DNA of 64,000 nucleotides from Treponema sp. Marseille-Q3903 (GTDB taxonomy: Bacteria; Spirochaetota; Spirochaetia; Treponematales; Treponemataceae). The first letter of the stretch is position 1; the number at the start of each line of letters is the position of its first letter. The translations under genes and the position numbers were made by a program. Under the pieces are notes generated by a model, which saw only the letters and a list, made by a program, of their open reading frames with translations, was not told where the DNA came from and ran no database searches. Positions 35,865 to 44,766 of this stretch are shown here, piece by piece. The DNA lies in assembly GCF_014334335.1 (NCBI RefSeq), contig NZ_JACSEU010000001.1, forward strand, positions 62,001-126,000, written 5' to 3'.

Positions 35865-37433
35865 TTATTGCTTTCCATTTTCGTCTGTCAAAATTTCTTT
35901 TGCCATGACCATGTGGGTTGCGTTGTAGCCTGCAAACATTTCTTCTACATTTGCAGGACAAGTTTTAGGTGTAAGTAGGCTCACTACTGGAACAATAATC
36001 AAAGAAGAGAGCATGCAAAATACACCGGAATAAAGCGAATTTCTAAAAACAAAGTTAAAAAATGAACCGCTAAAATCAATGAATCCAATCGAAACAAAAA
36101 GTTGGACAATCATAATAGAGCATCCAAAACAAAATGATGAAATGACGGATGCTTTGCTTACTTTTTTCCAATATAGCCCGTAGAAAAATGGTGCAAAGAA
36201 CGAGCCCGAAAGTGCTCCCCATGAAATGCCCATCAGTTGCGCAATAAATGTCACTTTTGATTTAGCCTGGACAATTGCAATAACGGCAGAAATCACGATA
36301 AACACAGCGATGAACAATCGCATAACAAACAGATTTTGACTATCCGGCAATCTCTTTTTTCGCAGAGGGTTGATAAAATCCAAAGTCAATGTTGATGAGG
36401 AAGTCAGCACAAGAGAAGAAAGAGTAGACATTGAGGCTGAAAGAACGAGAATCAGAACAACCGCAATCAGCATATCGCCTAGCCCTGACAGCATTGATGG
36501 AACTATACTGTCAAATCCGTTTTCTCTTACCTGCTCAACAGAATTAAACAAGCGGGCAAAACCTCCAAGAAAGAAACAACCGCCGGCAACGACAATTGCA
36601 AACAGCGTGGAAATCATCGTGCCGCGTTTTATAGAATGCTCATTTTTAATTGCATAAAATTTTCCGACCATCTGCGGAAGTCCCCAAGTTCCGAGTGAAG
36701 TAAGAAGAACAACAATCAACAGATAAAATGGGTCAGGGCCGAAAAACGATGTATATGCGCCGTTCATCACAGGAGATTCAATTTCCGACATCAATGCAAG
36801 CGACTGCATAAATCCGCCGTTTTTTGAGAGAACGGTATAGATAACAGCTATAATGCCTACTAGCATGATGATGCCTTGAATAAAGTCATTTATTGCAGTC
36901 GCCATGTAGCCACCTATGATTACATAAACGGCGGTAAAAACAGCCATTACAATTACGCAGACAGAATAGTCAACATTAAAAGCCATTTTGAAAAGGCGGG
37001 AAAGTCCGTTGAACAAAGAAGCTGTATAAGGAATTAAAAATAAAAAGGTAATAGCAGAAGCAGATATTTTTAATCCAGATGAAGCAAAACGCTGTCCAAA
37101 GAAATCAGGCATCGTCTTTGAATTTAGATGTTGAGTCATAATTCGCGTACGTCGTCCGAGTACAACCCAAGGAAGCAGAGAACCTAAAAAAGCGTTTCCA
37201 AGCCCAATCCATGTAGAAGCGATGCCAAAATTCCAGCCAAACTGACCAGCATAACCTACAAAAATTACAGCAGAAAAATAGGATGTACCGTACGCAAACG
37301 CAGTGAGCCACGGACCTACAGTTCTCCCACCGAGAACATAACCGTTTACATCTTTGCTTGCAAAGCGGCATTTAATGCCAACAAAAATGAAAACAGTAAA
37401 AAAAATGATAAGCAATAATAATTTTATAACCAT
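35865..37433 (-). CDS. Sodium:solute symporter (SSS family)
   Basis: 522 residues with about 13 predicted membrane spans. The N-terminal region (GYVLGGRTVGPWLTAFAYGTSYFSAVIFVGYAGQFGW) and the signature segment GYMATAINDFIQGIIMLVGI are typical of the SSS family, close to the proline/sialate/sugar branch. The substrate is not determinable. It ends in a hydrophilic tail. It lies 58 bases after purB on the same strand with no Shine-Dalgarno site visible. Confidence 0.88.
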   Translation of the reverse strand: MVIKLLLLIIFFTVFIFVGIKCRFASKDVNGYVLGGRTVGPWLTAFAYGTSYFSAVIFVGYAGQFGWNFGIASTWIGLGNAFLGSLLPWVVLGRRTRIMTQHLNSKTMPDFFGQRFASSGLKISASAITFLFLIPYTASLFNGLSRLFKMAFNVDYSVCVIVMAVFTAVYVIIGGYMATAINDFIQGIIMLVGIIAVIYTVLSKNGGFMQSLALMSEIESPVMNGAYTSFFGPDPFYLLIVVLLTSLGTWGLPQMVGKFYAIKNEHSIKRGTMISTLFAIVVAGGCFFLGGFARLFNSVEQVRENGFDSIVPSMLSGLGDMLIAVVLILVLSASMSTLSSLVLTSSSTLTLDFINPLRKKRLPDSQNLFVMRLFIAVFIVISAVIAIVQAKSKVTFIAQLMGISWGALSGSFFAPFFYGLYWKKVSKASVISSFCFGCSIMIVQLFVSIGFIDFSGSFFNFVFRNSLYSGVFCMLSSLIIVPVVSLLTPKTCPANVEEMFAGYNATHMVMAKEILTDENGKQ

Positions 37434-37490
37434 GATATTTATTTGTAAAAAACTAAAAATAGTAAAACATATTTTTCAGTTTTTCTCTTT

Positions 37491-38912
37491 TTATTTCATC
37501 AGCTCGCGATATTTTTGAGCGAGTCTTTTTGACTTTTTGGCAGCAAGTCCACAGTAATTTGCAGGATGTTCAAAGAACATTGAAGGATTTTCTATGCCAA
37601 GTTTTTCGAGCTGTGCCGTTATATCAGAAAATTCTTTTTCGTGAGTTTTAAGAACTTCAAAAAATGTTTTGCCGCTCTTTTCCGCTTCAAGTGTGATTTT
37701 GCGGATAACTTCATGACCGTCGTTGTATCCGGCTTCGCCGAGCAAAATGTATGCAGGTTCTGCAAGAACTCCTCCTTTAACTTTTCCACCGGCATTTTCA
37801 AGATTGTGGACCATGCTTTCTTTATCAGCTTGTAAACCTTTGACTACGCTGTTCATTCTTGCAACTGCCATCGTAAAGCCTGCTACATAATCGGCAATAA
37901 AACGCTGAGATGCAGAGTTTGTCAAATCGCGCTGATGTTCGGAAATTTGATCCATGTAAAATGTTATGACGCGCGGACACATCGCTTTCCACAAAGATTT
38001 TACGTGCTCCGAGTTCCAAGGATTGCGTTTCTGTGGCATTGTCGAAGATCCGACTTGAGTCGAAGCAAAATATTCAAAAACTTCGCCGATTTCAGAACGC
38101 TGAAGGTTTCTGAGGTCGTCTGCAAGATTCGCGATGATTCCAAAAGCGACATTCATCTCAAGCAGCAGGCGAAGAACGTTTTCAGGCTCGACGAGCTGGT
38201 TAGAATATTCAGAAGGCTGAAGCCCTAAAAATTCTACATAAGTTTTTTCCAACTCTTCAGGATCTTTTACAATCATAGAAGGTCCATTGTAAGAGCCGAC
38301 CGGCCCCGCAAGCTTTCCGACAAGCTGCTTGGAAAGCTCTTCAATTCGAATGATAGATTTCCCAAGCCTAGAGACAAATTCTGCAATTTCCCATCCAAAA
38401 GTGATAGGCACTGCGTGCTGCCCATGAGTACGCCCAACTTGTGGAGTAGCACATTCTCGTTCTGCAATGTCGCAAAGATAGTTTTCAAGTTTTTTAAGTT
38501 CAGGAAGCACGACTTTTTGAGTAACATCGCGCATGCGGCATGAAAGCCCTGTATCAAGAATATCAACAGACGTAGCGCCAAGGTGGATAAGAGGTCCGAT
38601 ATCAGAATCGACTTTTGTCTTCATCACATTTACAAGAGCACGGATATTGTGTTTTGTTTTTTCTTCCTCTTTGTAAACTTCTTCAGGATCGATATTTGCT
38701 GCCACAAAATCAAGTTTTTCAGCAACTTCGTCAGTCAATTTACCACGAAGCTTAAGGTGTGCTTTTACGAGAGCTGCTTCGCATTTTGCATGAGAGCGAA
38801 CTGAAGCTTCTTCAGAAATGTAGTTTGATAGGCTGCTAAAAACAGCGGATTCAGACAACGAGTATCTGTGGTCAATACAAGAAATGTTTTCAAAAATGTT
38901 ACGAGTTTCCAT
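37491..38912 (-). CDS. purB: Adenylosuccinate lyase
   Basis: 473 residues starting METRNIFENIS at the ATG at 38912; the frame extends 20 codons upstream but over the promoter. The fumarase/aspartase superfamily signature SSTMPQKRNPWNSEH is intact, as are TSVDILDTG and GRTHGQHAVPITFG. It splits adenylosuccinate to AMP and SAICAR to AICAR. It may serve AMP salvage from IMP as well as de novo synthesis. A -10 box TATATT lies six bases before the start. Confidence 0.94.
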   Translation of the reverse strand: METRNIFENISCIDHRYSLSESAVFSSLSNYISEEASVRSHAKCEAALVKAHLKLRGKLTDEVAEKLDFVAANIDPEEVYKEEEKTKHNIRALVNVMKTKVDSDIGPLIHLGATSVDILDTGLSCRMRDVTQKVVLPELKKLENYLCDIAERECATPQVGRTHGQHAVPITFGWEIAEFVSRLGKSIIRIEELSKQLVGKLAGPVGSYNGPSMIVKDPEELEKTYVEFLGLQPSEYSNQLVEPENVLRLLLEMNVAFGIIANLADDLRNLQRSEIGEVFEYFASTQVGSSTMPQKRNPWNSEHVKSLWKAMCPRVITFYMDQISEHQRDLTNSASQRFIADYVAGFTMAVARMNSVVKGLQADKESMVHNLENAGGKVKGGVLAEPAYILLGEAGYNDGHEVIRKITLEAEKSGKTFFEVLKTHEKEFSDITAQLEKLGIENPSMFFEHPANYCGLAAKKSKRLAQKYRELMK

Positions 38913-38918
38913 AAATTG

Positions 38919-38924
38919 AATATA
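38919..38924 (-). promoter_or_regulatory. -10 box close to the purB start (leaderless candidate)
   Basis: TATATT on the minus strand followed by six bases and the purB ATG. No clear -35 at 16-18 bp, and no Shine-Dalgarno site. Confidence 0.4.
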
Positions 38925-38934
38925 GCAAAAATAC

Positions 38935-39050
38935 AATAATTGAGGAATATGTATCGCAAAGTTGGCAGGCAATTGCTAAAAAAATATGTGAGAGCGGATA
39001 TTGCTTGTTTCTGGGAGAGCAAATATTGTCTTTGGGGAGGCAATATTCTT
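38935..39050 (-). repeat. Degenerate AATATTGCCTCCC-type repeats between the M23 gene and purB
   Basis: On the minus strand, starting next to the M23 stop codon, units of roughly 20-28 bases recur. Examples begin AATATTGCCTCCCC, AATATTTGCTCTCCC, AATATCCGCTCTC, AATTGCCTGCC and ATATTCCTC. They resemble the phased runs near 55.5 kb and 16.1 kb. No open frame, terminator or RNA fold explains them. Confidence 0.4.
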
Positions 39051-39056
39051 TCGGAT

Positions 39057-40133
39057 TTAATTCAAAACTCCAAGAGGATTTACCGTCTTTCCGTTTTTAT
39101 AGACAGTAAAGTGAAGATGAGGACCTGTGCTCATACCTGTCGAACCGACTCGCCCTATCATCGTGTTTGTATAGACAAAGTTTCCGCGTCTGCAGTTGAT
39201 TGAGCTCATGTGTCCGTAAAGAGTTTTGTATCCTGAATGATGCGTAATTATTACATAATTGCCGTAAGTTGCGTTGTAACCTGTTGCAGTAACTTTTCCG
39301 TCGAGTGCTGCATAAATTGGAGTGCCGTTTGAAACTGCCATATCAAGCCCGCCGTGGAACGTGCGTTTTCCCGGATTGAATGGTGAGTCTCTCCAACCGT
39401 ATGCAGAAGAAAGCCAATAGCGCGCACGCAGAGGTCTATGGAACAAATCTCCGTTGATTTCCTGACGCGTCACCCAATCGAGTTCTGCATCAGGGACAAA
39501 CAAAGAAGTACCGGCAGACAACTCAGTATCTTTGTCCAAAAAGTTTACTTTTGCACATTTTTCCGCATTTATTTCGTATTTTTCTGCGATTGCAGCCGGC
39601 GTTTCGCCTGATTTTTTTACAGTGTAGATAATCCCTGTCATCGATGGAATTTTCAGGTACTGACCCGGCTGAATTAGCCGCGATTGTTTTATATTATTTA
39701 CGCTGATGATTGTATCTTGGGTTATGTCAAAAGCGTCCGCAATATAACCGATCATATCTCCTGATTTTACACGGTATGTCTGATACGTGATGACAGATTC
39801 TTCATCAGATGATGTTTTGCCTGAATCTAAAGAATCTTGTTGTGCAACGAGTCTTTCCGCAGAGGCTGCATCGTCTTCTTCAAGCAGAGAACTTAAATTT
39901 TCTTCGTATTCCGGTGCGACAGCTGTTTCAAAACCGCCGACACCATGGCGAGTCTCTGCACGTCTGGCATTTATAATACCGCAAGTTAAAAATACACCTG
40001 CACAAAAGCCAGCAACCGAAAGGCAAATCACATCGACCGAACGTGTCTTAAAAATCATCTTAAAACCATTTATTATGTTCAACAGTATACACTGTATTCT
40101 TTTAGAAAGAAAGTCATTATTATCGCTCATCAT
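39057..40133 (-). CDS. LysM/M23 peptidoglycan endopeptidase
   Basis: 358 residues. A membrane anchor at about 33-52 (VDVICLSVAGFCAGVFLTCG) places the rest in the periplasm. Two LysM domains follow (about 118-163 and 168-214), then an M23/LytM domain. Zinc ligands are visible: HGGLD (H260, D264) and HLHF (339-342). It should cleave peptide cross-links in peptidoglycan or act as a divisome/cell-shape factor. Its start overlaps the rlmE stop by four bases. Confidence 0.92.
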   Translation of the reverse strand: MMSDNNDFLSKRIQCILLNIINGFKMIFKTRSVDVICLSVAGFCAGVFLTCGIINARRAETRHGVGGFETAVAPEYEENLSSLLEEDDAASAERLVAQQDSLDSGKTSSDEESVITYQTYRVKSGDMIGYIADAFDITQDTIISVNNIKQSRLIQPGQYLKIPSMTGIIYTVKKSGETPAAIAEKYEINAEKCAKVNFLDKDTELSAGTSLFVPDAELDWVTRQEINGDLFHRPLRARYWLSSAYGWRDSPFNPGKRTFHGGLDMAVSNGTPIYAALDGKVTATGYNATYGNYVIITHHSGYKTLYGHMSSINCRRGNFVYTNTMIGRVGSTGMSTGPHLHFTVYKNGKTVNPLGVLN

Positions 40134-40726
40134 TTTTTATCAATCCCAATTAAATACGTTTCAAATGATTCTGCACGGCACGCTTCAGGTTTGAACCCTT
40201 TGGCTGTCGTAAATATTTCCCGCATCGATTTTAAAATTCGCTGCTGGTCGCCATTCTGAAAGATTTTAACCGAAAAGTTTCCACCTTTTTTTAGCATTGA
40301 TTGTGCATACCAAACAGCCATTTCTACAAGTTGTTCAGAACGTGCCGTATCAACAGTTCTGTTACCGGTCGTCTTAGGAGCGGCATCGCAGACAACAAGA
40401 TCATAAGGACCTGCTGCTGCAATCTGTTCTCGAATTTCAGGTGCGTTCAAATCACCCTGAATAAAAAGAAGATTATCTCCTTTTACAGATTTTGAAAGCT
40501 GATTCAAATCGCAGGAAACAACTTTTCCCGTTCCTTCCATTTTTCTCAAAAGAAAAGTAGTCCAACTGCCGGGTGCAGCCCCTAAATCGAGAACTGTATA
40601 ATTTTTCTTTATCATTCCAAATTTTTCGTCAATCTCTTTAAGCTTGTAAACAGAGCGCGCAGGATATCCTTCAGAAAACGCTTTTTGAGACCAAAAATCT
40701 GGTTTTTCATAACTGTTAGCCGGCAT
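40130..40726 (-). CDS. rlmE: RlmE (FtsJ), 23S rRNA U2552 2'-O-methyltransferase
   Basis: 198 residues. The N-terminal DFWSQKAFSEGYPARSVYKLKEI with the catalytic Lys is followed by SAM motif VLDLGAAPGSWTTFLL. Then come the catalytic Asp in DLVVCDAAPKTTGNRTVD and the Lys in NFSVKIFQNGD, together the KDKE tetrad of FtsJ enzymes. It methylates the A-loop of 23S rRNA. Its own gene lies 97 bases after iorB. Confidence 0.93.
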   Translation of the reverse strand: MPANSYEKPDFWSQKAFSEGYPARSVYKLKEIDEKFGMIKKNYTVLDLGAAPGSWTTFLLRKMEGTGKVVSCDLNQLSKSVKGDNLLFIQGDLNAPEIREQIAAAGPYDLVVCDAAPKTTGNRTVDTARSEQLVEMAVWYAQSMLKKGGNFSVKIFQNGDQQRILKSMREIFTTAKGFKPEACRAESFETYLIGIDKK

Positions 40727-40822
40727 ATATATAGATTTTCGGAAGATTTTTAATGAAAATTGAGCATTTTTTGCCGTCGTCGAGCTGCGCTGAAAATCGA
40801 GGCGACGCTGCTTTTTATATCT

Positions 40823-41389
40823 TTATTTTCTTCCAAGAATAAACGCCTTCTTATTCATCTCAAAAAACTGAGGTTTTACAAGTTTTTCAATAGCACGAAT
40901 CCACGCTTCTTCAGGAAAGTCCATATATTTTGAAAGCCGTCCCATCAGAACAATGTTCACAGCTTTTGTAGAACCGACCTCTTCTGCAATGGAAAGGCAA
41001 TCTACAGCATCAACTTTAAATCCGGCAGATTTCATTTTTTCCGTCAGGTTTTCAGGATATTCAGCAGCTCCTGTTATTACTGGCATAGGGTCTATCATCT
41101 GTGTATTTACAACAATCTGTCCATCTTTTTTTAGATATTCCGTATAGCGGGCAGCTTCGAGAATTTCAAACGAAACGATAAAATCAGCTTCGCCTTTATC
41201 TACGATTGGGGAATAAACTTTGTCGCCATAGCGAACATAAGTCACAACAGAACCGCCTCTCTGGCTCATCCCATGAACTTCGCTGACTTTTACATCATAG
41301 TCTGCATCGAGCAAAACTTGTCCCAACGTTTTAGAAGCAAGCAATGCGCCTTGCCCACCAACTCCAACTATCATTATATTTTTTACCAT
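40823..41389 (-). CDS. iorB: Indolepyruvate ferredoxin oxidoreductase beta subunit
   Basis: 188 residues from the ATG at 41389, two bases after the iorA stop; GGAG lies ten bases upstream. A GTG two codons earlier is possible. IMIVGVGGQGALLASKTLG and EVHGMSQRGGSVVTYVRYG are diagnostic for the gamma/beta-type subunit of 2-oxoacid:ferredoxin oxidoreductases. With IorA it oxidatively decarboxylates arylpyruvates to aryl-acyl-CoA, or runs in reverse, with ferredoxin as electron partner. Confidence 0.92.
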   Translation of the reverse strand: MVKNIMIVGVGGQGALLASKTLGQVLLDADYDVKVSEVHGMSQRGGSVVTYVRYGDKVYSPIVDKGEADFIVSFEILEAARYTEYLKKDGQIVVNTQMIDPMPVITGAAEYPENLTEKMKSAGFKVDAVDCLSIAEEVGSTKAVNIVLMGRLSKYMDFPEEAWIRAIEKLVKPQFFEMNKKAFILGRK

Positions 41390-41391
41390 AA

Positions 41392-43143
41392 TCACAACGC
41401 TCCAAATTTACACATCTGACTGCAAACAGCACATCCTGTACATAAAGTAGGATTGATTTTTGCCTTGCCGTTTTTCATTGCAATTGCAGGGCATCCAATC
41501 TTCATACACATTTTACAAGAAACGCACTTATCTTCCTTTACAACAAGAGGAGGATATGTTTTTACTCCTTTCAATAATGCACAAGGACGTCTGCTGATGA
41601 TTAAGCTCGGTTCATCAACTTCAATTTCTTCGCGGACTGCCTGTTCGCATTCTGCCATATTGTACGGATCAACTACGCGAACTCTATTTATTCCCATCGC
41701 ACGTGCCAAAGCTTCCAAATCAATCCGCCCTGCAGGTTCCCCATATAAGTTTTTACCTGTTGTCGGATTTTGCTGATGCCCTGTCATCCCTGTGATTGAG
41801 TTGTCGAGGACAATGACAGTTGAATTAGACTGATTGTATGCAATTGTTGCGAGTCCAGTCATGCCTGAATGCATAAAAGTTGAATCTCCGATTACTGCAA
41901 CAGATTTTTTTTCATTTTCTTGACCGCCTGCTTTATTCCATCCATGAAGTCCGCTGAACGATGCCCCCATACAAAGCGTAACGTCCATTGCAGAAAGAGG
42001 AGCAACAGAGCCGAGCGTATAACATCCGATATCTCCAAAAACAGTAACTTTGAGCTTATTCAATGCGTAGAACATTCCACGATGTGGACAACCGGCACAC
42101 ATAATTGGAGGACGCACAGGAATCGCAACATCTAATTTTTTTCCTTCATGTACCGGTTTTCCAAGAGCGGCGGCAACCATGTTCTGGCTGAATTCTCCAC
42201 AGATTGGAAATATATCTTTTCCATGAATTTCTATTCCGAGTTCAAGTGTACGGCAAAAATTTTCAATAATAGGGTCGAGCTCTTCTATGACGAAGATTTT
42301 TTTGAGTCCTTTAGCAAAGTTGCGAATCATATTACCCGGAAGAGGATTCACCATTCCAAGTTTTAAGACATTTACGCTGTCGCCTAGAACTTCTTTTGTG
42401 TACTGATAGCATGTTGAAGAAGTTATAACGCCAATCCCATCGGGCTCATCACCTGTAGATTGAGATTTCGCAATCTCTATTCTATTGATTCCGCTAGTTT
42501 CAGACCAAGTCTCTATATCTTTCATTCTCTGTTCTACAAAAGGATGTCGGCGGATTGCATTGGCAGGAGCCATTACGTATTTTTGAACATTTTTTTCGTA
42601 TTTTTTATGCTCAGGCACAAAGCGTTCCGCAGTTTCCACAATACTCTGACTGTGAGAAACGCGCGTGCACATTTTGTACAAAACAGGCGTATCAAATTTT
42701 TCACTTATCTCAAAAGCCATCGCTGCAAAGTTTTTTGCCTCTTCTGAATCGCTAGGCTCTATCATCGGTATTTTTGAAGCGATTGCGTGATGACGGCTGT
42801 CCTGTTCATTTTGGCTTGAATGCATTCCGGGGTCATCAGCAACTCCAACGACAAGCCCTGCATTTATTCCCGAGTAACTTGCAGTGTAAAGAGGATCTGC
42901 GGCAACATTTAAACCGACATGTTTCATGGCACAAAAAGCTCTTCGACCTGCAAGGCTTGCACCAAATGCAGTTTCAAAAGCAACTTTTTCGTTTGGGGCC
43001 CATTCACAATATATTTCTTTGAATTTTGCTGCTTCTTCAGTTATTTCCGTGCTTGGAGTTCCGGGATAGCTTGATATAAGTTCGCATCCGCCTTCAAAAA
43101 GTCCACGTGCTGCCGCTGCGTTGCCTAGCATCAGTTGTTTCAT
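41392..43143 (-). CDS. iorA: Indolepyruvate ferredoxin oxidoreductase alpha subunit
   Basis: 583 residues. The N-terminal pyrimidine-binding domain (GNAAAARGLFEGGCELISSYPGTPSTEI) is followed by the TPP-binding domain (GDIGCYTLGSVAPLSAMDVTLCMGAS, VIGDSTFMHSG). The C-terminus has two 4Fe-4S motifs (CVSCKMCMKIGCPA and CTGCAVCSQMCKFG), as in IorA. It forms an operon with iorB for fermentation of aromatic amino acids. A GAGG ribosome site precedes the ATG. Confidence 0.94.
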   Translation of the reverse strand: MKQLMLGNAAAARGLFEGGCELISSYPGTPSTEITEEAAKFKEIYCEWAPNEKVAFETAFGASLAGRRAFCAMKHVGLNVAADPLYTASYSGINAGLVVGVADDPGMHSSQNEQDSRHHAIASKIPMIEPSDSEEAKNFAAMAFEISEKFDTPVLYKMCTRVSHSQSIVETAERFVPEHKKYEKNVQKYVMAPANAIRRHPFVEQRMKDIETWSETSGINRIEIAKSQSTGDEPDGIGVITSSTCYQYTKEVLGDSVNVLKLGMVNPLPGNMIRNFAKGLKKIFVIEELDPIIENFCRTLELGIEIHGKDIFPICGEFSQNMVAAALGKPVHEGKKLDVAIPVRPPIMCAGCPHRGMFYALNKLKVTVFGDIGCYTLGSVAPLSAMDVTLCMGASFSGLHGWNKAGGQENEKKSVAVIGDSTFMHSGMTGLATIAYNQSNSTVIVLDNSITGMTGHQQNPTTGKNLYGEPAGRIDLEALARAMGINRVRVVDPYNMAECEQAVREEIEVDEPSLIISRRPCALLKGVKTYPPLVVKEDKCVSCKMCMKIGCPAIAMKNGKAKINPTLCTGCAVCSQMCKFGAL

Positions 43144-43231
43144 TCGATGACCTCAATTGGATAATTAGATTGATTTTATTTAAATATACTGCAATTCTAC
43201 AATTAAATTTAATTCTGGTAAATAATAAGAA

Positions 43232-43260
43232 TTGAATTTAACACCAAAAATCACTATAAT
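43232..43260 (+). promoter_or_regulatory. Promoter of the PurF-like gene
   Basis: TTGAAT (43232-43237), 17-bp spacer, TATAAT (43255-43260). The TTG that could be read as an upstream start codon is the -35 box itself, which settles the start at 43295. Confidence 0.75.
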
Positions 43261-43294
43261 GTGTCCATATTTTTTAGAAAAAGGAAATCTGATT

Positions 43295-44710
43295 ATGGGC
43301 GGATATTTTGGGGTTACCTCAAAAAGTGACTGTTCGTTGGATTTATTCTTCGGAGTAGATTATCATTCACACTTGGGAACAAGACGCGGTGGGCTCGCTG
43401 TGGTCGGTTCCGATGGGAAAATCATACGCTCCATTCACAATATTCAGAATTCACCATTCAGAACTAAATTTGAAAAAGATATAGAAGAACTTCGCGGGAA
43501 CATTGGAATCGGCTGCATCAGCGATTTTGAACCGCAGCCATTGTTAGTTCATTCGCACCTTGGTAATTTTGCAATCACGACAGTTGGAATTGTCTCAAAC
43601 AAAGACGAACTGATTAAAGAAGTTCTTGACAGCGGTTACACACACTTCCTTGAAATGAGCGGCGGCGAAATCAACCAGACAGAGCTGATAATCGCACTGA
43701 TAAATCAAAAAAAAACAATCCTTGAAGGAATCAAGTACGTACAAGAAAAAATAAGAGGTTCAATGTCTTTGTTGATCATGACAAATGACGGAATTTACTG
43801 TGCCCGCGACAAATTCGGACGGACGCCAATTCAGATTGGGCATAAGGAAGGGGCTTTCTGCGCTTCTTTTGAAAACTTCGCTTATGTAAACCTTGGATAT
43901 AAAGATTACTATGAACTTGGTCCTGCCGAAATTGTGTTCATGACTTCTGACGGTATTGAAACTCTTCAAGAACGCAGTAAGAAAATGAAAATCTGTACAT
44001 TCCTGTGGATTTACTACGGCTACCCTACAGCATCTTACGAAGGCGTAAATGTCGAGACAATGCGTTACAACTGCGGAAAATACCTTGCACAGCGCGATAA
44101 AGGTTATGTCAAACCTGATTCTGTCGCAGGCGTTCCTGACAGCGGAATTGCACATGCGATCGGCTATGCAAATGAATCTGAAATTCCTTTTTCACGTCCT
44201 TTTATAAAATACACACCGACTTGGCCGCGTTCATTTATGCCGACAAATCAGGAACAGCGCAACTTGATTGCTCACATGAAGCTGATTCCTGTTCCACCGC
44301 TTATTAAAGGTAAAAAAATTCTTTTGATCGACGATTCTATAGTGCGTGGAACCCAACTTAGAGAAACAACAGAATTCCTTTATGCTAGCGGCGCAAAAGA
44401 AGTTCATATCAGGCCTGCATGTCCGCCGCTTTTATACGGATGTAAATATTTAAATTTCAGCCGTTCTAAATCTGAAATGGATTTGATTACACGACGCATA
44501 ATTAATAAATTTGAAGGCGAAGATGTAAGTCCGGAAACACTGCAAAAATATTGTGACCCGGATTCTCCTGAATATGCAAAGATGATAGAAGAGATTCGCA
44601 AAGAGCTTCATTTTACATCTCTCCGTTTTCACCGTTTGGACGATATGCTCGATTCCACAGGAATTGACCATTGTAATCTTTGTACTTACTGCTGGAACGG
44701 TCGAGAATAA
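43295..44710 (+). CDS. purF: PurF-like phosphoribosyltransferase lacking the glutaminase cysteine
   Basis: 471 residues from the ATG at 43295 (AAGGAA eight bases upstream). The C-terminal phosphoribosyltransferase domain is intact: VAGVPDSGIAHAIGYA, the PRPP loop LLIDDSIVRGTQLRE and HIRPACPP. The N-terminal Ntn-glutaminase-like domain begins MGGYFGV, where active PurF begins (M)CGVFGI: the nucleophile Cys1 is replaced by Gly. The HNGNLVN glutamine-site segment reads TVGIVSN. It may use free ammonia, or may not be the purine pathway enzyme. Comparable cysteine-free relatives exist in Bacteroides, as far as I recall. A CxxC pair lies at the C-terminus (CNLCTYC). Confidence 0.85.
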   Translation: MGGYFGVTSKSDCSLDLFFGVDYHSHLGTRRGGLAVVGSDGKIIRSIHNIQNSPFRTKFEKDIEELRGNIGIGCISDFEPQPLLVHSHLGNFAITTVGIVSNKDELIKEVLDSGYTHFLEMSGGEINQTELIIALINQKKTILEGIKYVQEKIRGSMSLLIMTNDGIYCARDKFGRTPIQIGHKEGAFCASFENFAYVNLGYKDYYELGPAEIVFMTSDGIETLQERSKKMKICTFLWIYYGYPTASYEGVNVETMRYNCGKYLAQRDKGYVKPDSVAGVPDSGIAHAIGYANESEIPFSRPFIKYTPTWPRSFMPTNQEQRNLIAHMKLIPVPPLIKGKKILLIDDSIVRGTQLRETTEFLYASGAKEVHIRPACPPLLYGCKYLNFSRSKSEMDLITRRIINKFEGEDVSPETLQKYCDPDSPEYAKMIEEIRKELHFTSLRFHRLDDMLDSTGIDHCNLCTYCWNGRE

Positions 44711-44766
44711 ACTCTCTTTACACTATTTTATTTTCTGCAACAAGAATCCACTGCATTAGACAAAAA

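Noticed and set aside
40776-40815. GC-rich hairpin between iorB and rlmE
   Set aside because: The arms (CGTCG with CGACG) pair only partly and no T-run follows on either strand, so a terminator or RNA is not supported.
43232-43294. Extended N-terminus of the PurF-like protein from a TTG at 43232
   Set aside because: The TTG is the -35 box of a strong promoter and the ribosome site AAGGAA fits only the ATG at 43295.
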